Part shown: in pieces, positions 57,055-64,000 of the stretch
How the letters are laid out: each line of letters begins with the position of its first letter
Numbering within the stretch: the first letter of the stretch is position 1
Assembly (NCBI GenBank): GCA_015178975.1
Contig: WHVD01000063.1
Span: 372,001-436,000, forward strand
Source of the DNA: Hysterangium stoloniferum
Lineage: Eukaryota > Basidiomycota > Agaricomycetes > Hysterangiales > Hysterangiaceae
DNA length: 64,000 nucleotides
Direction of reading: 5' to 3'
Notes under the pieces: model-generated
The model's database searches: none
Seen by the model: only the letters and a program-made list of their open reading frames with translations
Told to the model about the DNA's origin: nothing
Program-made: the position numbers and the translations under genes

Positions 57055-57236
57055 TGTCACAACTGTCACAGTCACAACATTGTCACAAAAACATTCAAGG
57101 TAACATTTGACTCATCTTTGACAAAAACTCTGACTCAACTTTCTATTTGACATCTTCAACACCCTCAAAAATATTCAATGAATGTTCAACTTACATTTGA
57201 CTTGTCTCATTTCAACATCATAATTTCATTCATAGG
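57055..57236 (+). repeat. Family B LTR, left half
   Basis: It runs TGTCACAACTGTCAC ... tttcattcatagg. It is cut at ATAGG by the family A element and resumes at 63792. Confidence 0.93.
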
Positions 57237-57784
57237 TGTTAAGTGCTGTGTCGGGAACTTATTCCGGAACTATCGGAAAGTCACCGGGAAGTCGGGAACT
57301 ATTAGATAGGGTCAGGACGTCAGCTTCAGCTTATGTGCTGCACCTCTACGCAAACGCTCAAAGTCCTTAATTTCAGAAGTAAGGCTTACGATGGAAGATA
57401 TGGATATTCAGAGTTCCGAAGAGTTCCGAATATCGAGCGTACAGAAAGATGGGAGGAGGAATAAGAAACTACATAAGTCGATATCAGATCTAAGGTAAAG
57501 TACAAATTCACGGAAACTAATATAAGTCTACTCATTATTGTACTACAAACTAAGACCATAATAAGACGGAAACGGAAGTGTTCTTGAAACGGAAATACAA
57601 TAAGACATATTAGGGAGACAATATTCCGAAACGGGAATATAACAAACAAACGAGTGAATACTTGTCAATGGACAAATTACCAAATACGGAACAAGGGAAG
57701 AATGCGGATGATACGGTAACTATGATGTTCTGTAGTCAGAGATCGGAAGTCAAATATTGAAATATCCGGGAACAGGTCATAACA
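57237..57784 (-). repeat. 3' LTR of the family A element
   Basis: 548 bp; TGTTAAGTGCTG ... CATAACA on the plus strand. The stretch ctccctgtt after it is the complement of a purine-rich aacagggagg (57785-57797), the polypurine tract. Confidence 0.95.
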
Positions 57785-57910
57785 GTACCTCCCTGTTAGG
57801 CCGAAATCCCATAGAGGCGGTTAGGTACTGAGTGATTGAAGCGACGGCTGATTATTATGTGTCGTGAAATTTACGCAATTCTGGAGGTGAGAGTTTTGGC
57901 TGATGTTCTG

Positions 57911-57920
57911 AGTATAAAAA
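57911..57920 (+). promoter_or_regulatory. TATA-like box before the antisense accessory gene
   Basis: agtataaaaa lies about 50 bp before the ATG at 57969. It is a plausible core promoter for the plus-strand accessory gene and is independent of the LTR. Confidence 0.4.
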
Positions 57921-57968
57921 CCTCCAAATATTCGAATTAATGTTTTTGTTTCTTTATCCACAACTTGT

Positions 57969-59112
57969 ATGTCGATTCATCAGCCTCTATTCATCACTAC
58001 CCAGGAAGATTCAGATACCGAAATTGCCGTACTTCAAAAAATGTCGAAGGTCGCAGAACTTCAACAAAAATGACAAAGGTTGGAGGAGTTGAAGCGATGA
58101 CAAGAGGAGGAGGAAAAGGCATTGATGCAGGAGTTGAAAGATGCGGAAGAGGCAGAAAAACGGGAGTTGGAGCGAGCGAAGGCGGAAAAAGAAGCGTGGA
58201 TCCGGAAAACGACGGAGGCTCAGAAAAAGAAGGAAGAGGCGGAAAGGTTACAGCAGGAGTCAGAGGCGGCGAAAAAACGTGAGGAAATAAGGGAAGGAAA
58301 GGTAAGTGAAATCCATAAATTTCTGTGGTTCCAACCGATAACTATTGGGTACAGCGAAAAGCTGTGGAGGTTGAGGTAGAGGGAGAGGCTGGACCTTCGA
58401 GTCCTAAAGTAAGTGCATCTACAAAAGGCCGGTAATTGATTAACTTCCGAAACAGAAGCCAAAGGTCAAGGCTCCGGAACGGATGGAAGTGGTCCATGAC
58501 AATCCGTGTTATCGATGTTCCATACGGAGTATGACGTGTTGGAAACAGAAGGTAAAATGGGGTGGAACTTGCTATCCCTGCGCAGTTCTTAAACTTCCGT
58601 GCACTCTCACCTCAAAAAGGGTTCCAAAAGGTGAGAAGCCTCAGAAAATTAACGATGCGGAAAGTTCAGGAGCGGCCAAAGCTGCAGAAACTGAGGTGCC
58701 GAAAATGGATAGTACGGGCATGGAGCTCCTCAAGGACACTGTTGATGCGTTAGTCTTTATCGGGACGGAAGTTATGAAAATGTGGGATACACTAGATCGC
58801 CATAATGAAATCCAGGAAAAAGGTTCCTGTTCATTGATCCGAAACTTCTGGAGGCAAAACGAATTCCTGGAGAAGGTAATGGTTAGCATCGGTGTTATCG
58901 CAGTTTCCAAGAGATTTTCCGATAAGGCACAGGAACAGCCTAATGATCCGTTGGTGGAATGTGTCAAGAAAAGGTGGGATTCAGGAAATGGGCTGGAAGT
59001 ATTAGAGAGTGAGGATGAAGAGGTGCAGGATATGGTGGAAAGTGTGGAAGTTGCTGATGAGACGGAAGTCGGGATGGAAGGTGGATTTGGGGTATCAGAG
59101 ACTTTAAAATAG
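57969..59112 (+). pseudogene. Antisense, spliced accessory gene of the gypsy element: coiled coil plus Zn2Cys6-type cluster (347 codons, two TGA)
   Basis: The exons are 57969-58301, 58355-58408 and 58456-59112. Introns of 53 and 47 bp have GTAAGT donors and ACAG acceptors, and all joins are in frame. Exon 1 encodes a long charged coiled coil (ELKDAEEAEKRELERAKAEK and beyond), exon 2 an acidic linker and a basic PKKPKVK, and exon 3 a cysteine cluster C-x2-C-x6-C-x10-C-x2-C-x6-C followed by an acidic tail. That spacing fits the fungal Zn(II)2Cys6 binuclear cluster, which binds DNA, although the usual basic residues after the second Cys are few. Two in-frame TGA codons in exon 1 stand where CGA (Arg) fits the coil, so this copy is probably dead by CpG decay. 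It runs against pol, convergent with it. The role is unknown. Confidence 0.75.
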
Positions 59113-59205
59113 ATGCAAATAAATTTGACTTGTATGATTTCAAAATGAGTGTGATATCGGAAGTAGCAGAAGTGTCGGAAACTGAACAGAAAGAAAACGG
59201 AAGGG

Positions 59206-60096
59206 TCAGAGTGATGATAAAGGTCTGGGTTTGCTTGGATAAGCTGTGTGGAAGTCAGTAACAATTTCCATAGCGTGTCCGAGTTCCGTGGCCAATATCC
59301 ATGAAGTTTCCTCATCGGTACCTTCATAACCTGCCCATTTGACTAAATAGAGCAATTTACAAGTACATCGGCAATTGTCAATTTTAGAATCCAAAATTTC
59401 AGAAACTTCAAATTCGGGTTCTCTGTCAATGATGACTGGAGGGGACAGAGGTTGAATATGTTCTGGGATTTTGTTAGGAACACAGGGTTCTAACATGGAA
59501 ACGTGGAAAATGGGGTGAACTGCTCGCATACTATCGGGAAGTCGGAGAGTCCATGAGAGTGAACCAGCTTGTGCTATAATTTCAAAAGGGCCTAAGAATT
59601 TCTCAGCGAGTTTTTTAGAAGGTCGGGTAGTACGGAAGAATTGAGCTTTTACAAAAACCTGATCACCAATTTTAAAATTAGGAGGCGGGATCCTGTTTTT
59701 GTCTGCGGAATGTTGATAATATTCCTGTGTGGAAGAAATAGCTTTCCGAAGTTCTTGATGTAATTCATCGAGGTCGGTTATAAATTCTTGAGCACGGACA
59801 GAAGCCAAATCTCGTTTGGAATGTACAGTGAGATTCGGATTATAGCCTTTGTTGGCGAATACACCGGTAGTTGCATTCGGAGAGTTATTGTAGGCGAATT
59901 CCGCGATCAGGAGAAGGGATTTCCAGTTGTCCTGTTGATAATTGCAATAGATGTGGAGATATTGTTCCAATGTTTGATTTACACGTTCCATTTGTCCATC
60001 ACCTTCCGGGTGATATCCCGAGGTGAAGTGTAGTTTCATGTCGAGGGCTTTTCCAAGGGCCTGGAAGAAATGAGAGACGAACTTGGAGCCTCGATC
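59206..60096 (-). pseudogene. Family A pol: integrase core end, GPF block and chromodomain
   Basis: From the junction at 60096 the minus strand reads RGSKFVSHFFQALGKAL, with the last catalytic Glu in GDGQMERVNQTLEQYLH. It then reads KKLAEKFLGPFEIIAQAGS, HPIFHVSMLEPCVP and a C-terminal chromodomain (EFEVSEILDSK, LLYLVKWAGY, EETSWI). The frame is open to the stop at 59206. Only the solo LTR at 60097-60403 separates it from the rest of integrase. Confidence 0.93.
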
Positions 60097-60408
60097 TGTT
60101 GAAACAGTTGAATAACACTTTGCAGAACACCCCTGTGAGTGTGATTTGAAAGTAAACACTAAGTATATTCAACTGTAAAGACATACCTGTGAGTGTGATT
60201 TGAAAGTAAACACTAAGGAGACTTTCCCACACCCACAGTGGACTATACTACTAGGTGCTTATCTAAGCACCTATACAGGAGGTACCGACCTAAGGTAACT
60301 CACTCAATACTGCACCTACAGTGCTGGGAAAAATACTACAAATATCAGAAAAATATGGAGATCATAATAGACTATGTTAGAGCTGTAGTATCATACTCTA
60401 ACACGATC
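60092..60408 (-). repeat. 307-bp solo LTR inside integrase, TSD CGATC
   Basis: The element 60097-60403 runs TGTTGAAACAG ... CTCTAACA on the plus strand and is bracketed by CGATC at 60092-60096 and 60404-60408. It splits the integrase codons for SDRG. It carries two copies of cctgtgagtgtgatttgaaa 54 bp apart (60132 and 60186). I saw no full element of this family here; the start TGTTAGAGTATG on the minus strand is copia-like. Confidence 0.93.
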
Positions 60409-61179
60409 GGAAGTTACATGAGACAGAACTCCGTGTTTGGAAAATACGTGAATAATGAAAAGTTCCACTAATTGTAAGGACATGATTGTATCATGAGTGG
60501 GTATGAAAATGCCTTGTTTCGAGAATCGATCCACAACAACTAGAATGGATGTAAAGCCTTCAGAAGTCGGGAGTTGTTCGATAAAATCCATGGAAATTGA
60601 GTTCCAGGGTTTTTCTGGTATCGGGAGTTGCTTGAGAAGGCCGTACGGCTTATGCCTCTGGGTCTTAGAGCATAAGCAGGTGGCGCATGACTTACAGAAC
60701 TGGGTTACGAAATCTCGGAGGTTGGGCCAAGTGTATTCTCTACGGATTAAACCAAGAGTATTGTTAATGCCGTAATGTCTGGAGATTGGATGATCGTGTT
60801 TATACTGAAGTATGTGGAGTCGGAGATTGTTGGAATCTGGAATGTAGATACATCCATTGAGACAGATAAAACCTTCAGAGTCTTGTGACCATTGGGGTTG
60901 GTCAGGATTATCAGGAACTTCTAGATGTGGCTTGAGAGCCGGATCGGAAGTGAGTGCGGAAAGGATATCTTGATGTAATTGCTCAATGTCCATAATCATG
61001 ACACTACGCATAATTGGATAGTAGAGGGAAGTTGCTCAAATAGATGCGGAAAGTTGTTGCGTTGTGAAAACCGGTTTCAAGTTATGCGGATTAACAACGG
61101 CATAGTTACTTTCCCCCTCCTTAGGATAGACGTCCCATCGTCGAGTCATGGCATCTGATTTTCCACCAAGATGTCCGGG
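60404..61179 (-). pseudogene. Family A pol: integrase zinc finger and core start
   Basis: It continues the pol frame after the TGA at 61180-61182. A second TGA lies at about 61036, followed by the integrase HHCC finger (YKHDHPISRHYG ... CKSCATC) and the core start (SMDFIEQLP with the first catalytic Asp, VVVDRFSKQGIF). The end (HVTSDR) is cut by the solo LTR. Both stops fit CGA to TGA. Confidence 0.92.
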
Positions 61180-62604
61180 TCAGAAACGGATAATCATGTT
61201 GAAAGCGGAAAGGAATTCAGACCATCGGGCCTGCCAGCGGGTTAAAAGTTTAGTGGTAGAAAAATATTCAAGATTTTTGTGATCGGTAACAACATCAATG
61301 GGAGTTGCGGAACCTTCGAGATAATGGCGCCAATGTTTGAAAGCTTCAAAAATTGCCAAAAGTTCCTTATCATGAATCTCGTAGTTGAGTTCAGACACTG
61401 AAAGTGTCCGAGAAAGAAATACGACCGGATGAATTTCACCATCAGAATCTTGAATGGAAAGAATTGCAGCAATTGCATAATCGGAAGCATCGGTTTCCAC
61501 AATAATCGGAACATCAGGTTTCCAATGGGAAAGAATTGGGGCAGAAGTGAAAGCATCTTTTAAAGTCTGGAAGGTGGAGCGGCATTTGTCGTCAAAGACC
61601 CATGGTTGAGTTTTATGGGTAAGACGAGTGAGTGGTACTGTAATGTCTGAGTAGTTCTGAATAAAATGACGGTAAAAGTTGGCGAAACCTAAAAATGACT
61701 GAATGTCCTTGACTTTCTGTGGTTCAGGCCAATCACGGATAACTTGAACCTTGGTTTCATCCATACGGAGACCATTAGGTCCGATAATGAAATTCGTGCC
61801 AGAGTTGACGGTGTTATTGCCTGAGTTGTTGCTGGAAGACTTGCTAGTCGACGCCTTGTTATTCTGAGAACGTTCCGTCGGGTTCTCTCGAGAGACCTCG
61901 GCTTTTCGTTCCCAATAACGGGCATCGGATGTTTGAGCTTTAATCCGCATAAGTTGGAGAGTTTTTGGCTTCCCATCTTTGCAGATCTCGTCTTTAAGGC
62001 GTGATGGAAGTCCCATATAGAAATGGTGCCTGAGGGCGGAATCGTCCCATCCACATCGTGTGGCGAGGGTATTGAACTTGACGAGATAATCGGAAACTTG
62101 TTGATTGTCCTTCATCTTGAGCGTCATTAATTCATTTTCCGCTTTGCCGGATTGATCGTAAGGTCTGAAATTAGTTTCCAGTTCTTCCACAAAAGCATCC
62201 CAGTCATCGAGCCATACGGGTGTCTCGTCAGATATTCCAGATAGTCCAGGTTCGAACCAATCTTGAGCAGTATCCTTGAGATAAGAGAGCATGAAATTGA
62301 CTTTTCGACTGTCGGATTTAAATGCAGTGGGTCGATCACAGAAACTGAAACGGCATTGGAGAAGGAAATTCTTCAATTTTTTCAGATCCTTGCCGGTAAA
62401 TGGTTCGGGTTCTTTGACTCCGGTGCAGGATGATTCTTTACTATCCTCAGTGGATTTCAAGTAGTCAGCGAATTTCACAATGGAGTTGATAAACAACATT
62501 TCAGTCGGTTCGTCGGAAGATTTCTTTTTCAATGTCTCCGGCTGATCTTCTGCTTCATTGTCAGAAGTGTGGGGAATATTGGTGTCCTTTGTTACCTCGG
62601 TAAT
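61180..62604 (-). pseudogene. Family A gag capsid fused to RT thumb and RNase H (protease and RT core deleted)
   Basis: The gag part has PTEMLFINSIVKFADYLKS, EPEPFTGKDLKKLKNFLLQC, YLKDTAQDWFEP and WDAFVEELETNFRPYDQSG, the capsid-type retrotransposon gag. At about 61800 the frame passes directly from an Asn/Ser-rich linker into IIGPNGLRMDETKVQVIRDW, the thumb of reverse transcriptase. SFLGFANFYRHFI and RNase H follow (VETDASDYAIAAILS, YEIHDKELLAIFEAFKHW, VVTDHKNLEYF). Missing are the CCHC knuckle, the protease DTG and the RT palm with YxDD. The frame itself is intact to the TGA at 61180. Codons upstream of 62604 belong to a nested LTR, not to gag. Confidence 0.93.
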
Positions 62605-63089
62605 CTCCTTGTGAAGAGTGGTGGAAGTTCTGACCATTCTATATACAAAGAAATGAGTAGAAAGGAAGGATATTGACCTATTTGGTGCAATATAAGAGAA
62701 AGTAAGAGAAAGAGCACGAGATGACGAAGGAGTCAACGAGTGCGATGGTTCGAGTGGAGGCCTCGACTGTTATAGTTCGAGGCCAGAAGTGTTCAGTAGT
62801 TCAGATATTGCTACCTATGTGGTAGCTGACACGTTACCCTGATCACCGCTCGTAGTAGACCTAGTTTGTGTCTTACGAGTGGTGGTTCTTGGGTTAAAGT
62901 GTGTCTGAGTTCTAATTGGTGCCAAGTGCACCCACAAGTATACACAATGCTTCGAACTAATGAAATGATGGAATATTCGAAGAATATAAAAGATAGATAA
63001 ATATGAATAGAATGTGTAGAATATAAATAAAATAAAAGGAGTGTTTTACCACAATGAAACTGTGGTAAAAGCATACTCCTCACACTCCT
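62605..63089 (-). repeat. Complete family C solo LTR in gag, TSD CTCCT
   Basis: The element 62610-63084 (475 bp) runs TGTGAAGAGTGG ... CTCCTCACA on the plus strand, with CTCCT at 62605-62609 and 63085-63089. It has a perfect 10-bp stem with a 7-nt loop (ttttaccaca / tgtggtaaaa, 63044-63070) 14 bp from its end. Confidence 0.95.
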
Positions 63090-63213
63090 CAGTAACTTCT
63101 TCGACTGAAGCTGATGTTGTCGGCTGAATTGGGGTTTTGGGTTGAGTGGTGTAAAGTTGCAATGGGGATTGAAGTTGGGATGGTCCTTCGGCAGCTTTGT
63201 GTTTGGGACCCAT
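63085..63213 (-). pseudogene. True start of family A gag
   Basis: ATG at 63213 opens MGPKHKAAEGPSQLQSPL, then TTQPKTPIQPTTSASVEEVT. It is matched by 25866-25990 of the other copy, which supports this start. The frame is cut at 63085 by the family C LTR and resumes at 62604. Confidence 0.88.
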
Positions 63214-63247
63214 GATGAGCGAGTCGCAGAGTTCAGATCTGATATAC

Positions 63248-63791
63248 TGTTAAGTGCCATGTCGGGAACTTGTTCTGGAACTATCGGAAAGTCACTGGGA
63301 AGTCGGGAACTATTAGATAGGGTCAGGACGTTGGCTTCAGCTTATGTGCTGCGCCTCTACACAAACGCTCAAAGTCCTTAATTTCAAAAGTAAGGCTTAC
63401 AATGGAAGATATGGATATTCAGAGTTCTGAAGAGTTCCGAATATCGAGTGTACAGAAAGATGGGAGGAGGAATAAGAAACTAAGTTGATATCAAATCTAA
63501 GGTAAAGTACAAATTCGCGGAAACTAATATAAGTCTACTCGTTATTGTACTACAAACTAAGACCATAATAAGATGGAAACGGAAGTGTTCTTAAAACGGA
63601 AATACAATAAGACATATTAGGGAGACAATATTCCGAAATGGGAATATAACAAACAAACGAGTGAATACTTGTCAATGGACAAATTACCAAATATGGAACA
63701 AGGGAAGAATGCGGATGATACGGTAACTATGATGTTCTGTAGTCGGAGATCGGAAGTCAGATATTGAAATATCCGGGAACGGGTCGTAACA
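63248..63791 (-). repeat. 5' LTR of the family A element
   Basis: 544 bp. Over the first 300 bp it differs from the 3' LTR at about 17 sites, all transitions, plus one 4-bp indel. After it (minus strand) comes gtatatcagatctgaact, the primer-site position; I cannot match that to a tRNA with confidence. Confidence 0.95.
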
Positions 63792-64000
63792 ATAGGTCAT
63801 AGTATGTATAATCATAGTTTAATGAAGAAAGGCATAAAAGGGCAATGAGAAGAGTAAAGGACCTCAGTCAGAAAATCTTGACTATCATCTGGAAATTAGT
63901 TTCTATATCAATAATCCAAGTCTTGTATTGTTGTAACTCTTTGACATTACCTCAGTGAGCCTTCACATCTGGTATTAGCCTCTTACTTCATCAACAGGGT
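63792..64000 (+). repeat. Family B LTR, right half (runs off the window)
   Basis: It continues the LTR from 57236: ataggtcatagtatgtataa, gaagaaaggcataaaagggc, cctcagtcagaaaatctt and ttagcctcttacttcatcaa. Whether it is solo or part of a full element cannot be seen. Confidence 0.93.

Larger units (their letters stand above)
57232..63796 (-). mobile_element. Complete-ended Ty3/gypsy element, family A, TSD ATAGG
   Basis: Two LTRs of 548 and 544 bp (57237-57784 and 63248-63791) enclose a minus-strand gag-pol. The element is bracketed by ATAGG at 57232-57236 and 63792-63796. Removing it restores the family B sequence cattcataggtcatagtat seen at 4071. Gag and pol are broken by two nested solo LTRs (62610-63084 and 60097-60403), by in-frame TGA codons, and by a deletion that joins gag directly to the reverse-transcriptase thumb. 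A separate spliced gene lies antisense between pol and the 3' LTR. As it stands it cannot move by itself, but the LTRs, polypurine tract and gag could be used in trans. Confidence 0.97.

Noticed and set aside
58641..59327. A 228-codon minus-strand frame
   Set aside because: It overlaps the antisense accessory exon and the pol 3' end and has no motif; it is a shadow of the accessory frame.

Overview
The window looks like nuclear DNA of a filamentous basidiomycete, most likely an Agaricomycete of the Rhizoctonia/Ceratobasidium type. Genes are split by short introns of about 40-80 bp. The single-copy proteins (glycogenin, a GYP5-type RabGAP, dolichyldiphosphatase, a dual-specificity phosphatase) resemble basidiomycete forms. 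There is a NACHT-WD40 NLR-type gene, and most of the remaining DNA is nested LTR retrotransposon. The species is inferred from gene style only; no rRNA or other marker is present.

Layout. 1-6.5 kb: the 3' end of a broken Ty1/copia element with its LTR, a decayed solo LTR, a minisatellite and a LINE tail. 7-22 kb is the gene island, with every recognised gene on the minus strand: two signal-peptide-peptidase-like copies that appear to have lost catalytic motifs, glycogenin (3 exons), dolichyldiphosphatase (3 exons), a phosphatase whose active-site Arg is Trp, and an 11-exon RabGAP. 22-25.3 kb has no gene I can support. 25.3-32.9 kb is a retroelement nest: a Ty3/gypsy gag split by a 3.9 kb non-autonomous LTR element that carries a 44-bp tandem array, and by solo LTRs. 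33.5-39.9 kb holds an MPS1-type kinase pseudogene, a HEAT-repeat fragment and the broken NLR gene. 40.5-44.8 kb has two unrecognised multi-exon genes and LINE fragments. 45.0-46.1 kb is a complete 1-kb TRIM element. 46.2-57 kb is a patchwork of gypsy, copia, mariner and solo-LTR pieces around one unrecognised zinc-motif gene (51.2-53.0 kb). 57.2-63.8 kb is a complete-ended Ty3/gypsy element inserted in an older LTR, and it carries two further solo LTRs.

The retroelements can be ordered in time because many junctions keep 5-bp target-site duplications (TSDs): CACTG, TAGAC, CATAC, ACAAG, CAGAC, ATAGG, CGATC and CTCCT. LTR families used below: A, the gypsy with LTR ends TGTTA/TAACA; B, ends TGTCA/TGACA; C, ends TGTGA/TCACA; D, a family sharing the block aacatctgccag.

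The points most worth a second look are: (i) a spliced antisense accessory gene with a coiled coil and a Zn2Cys6-type cluster inside the family A element; (ii) hairpins of different sequence but the same position near one end of all three family C LTR copies; (iii) the two non-autonomous elements whose primer-binding sites match the anticodon loop of initiator tRNA-Met; and (iv) decay dominated by C-to-T change at CpG, seen in the retroelements, the NLR and possibly the phosphatase.
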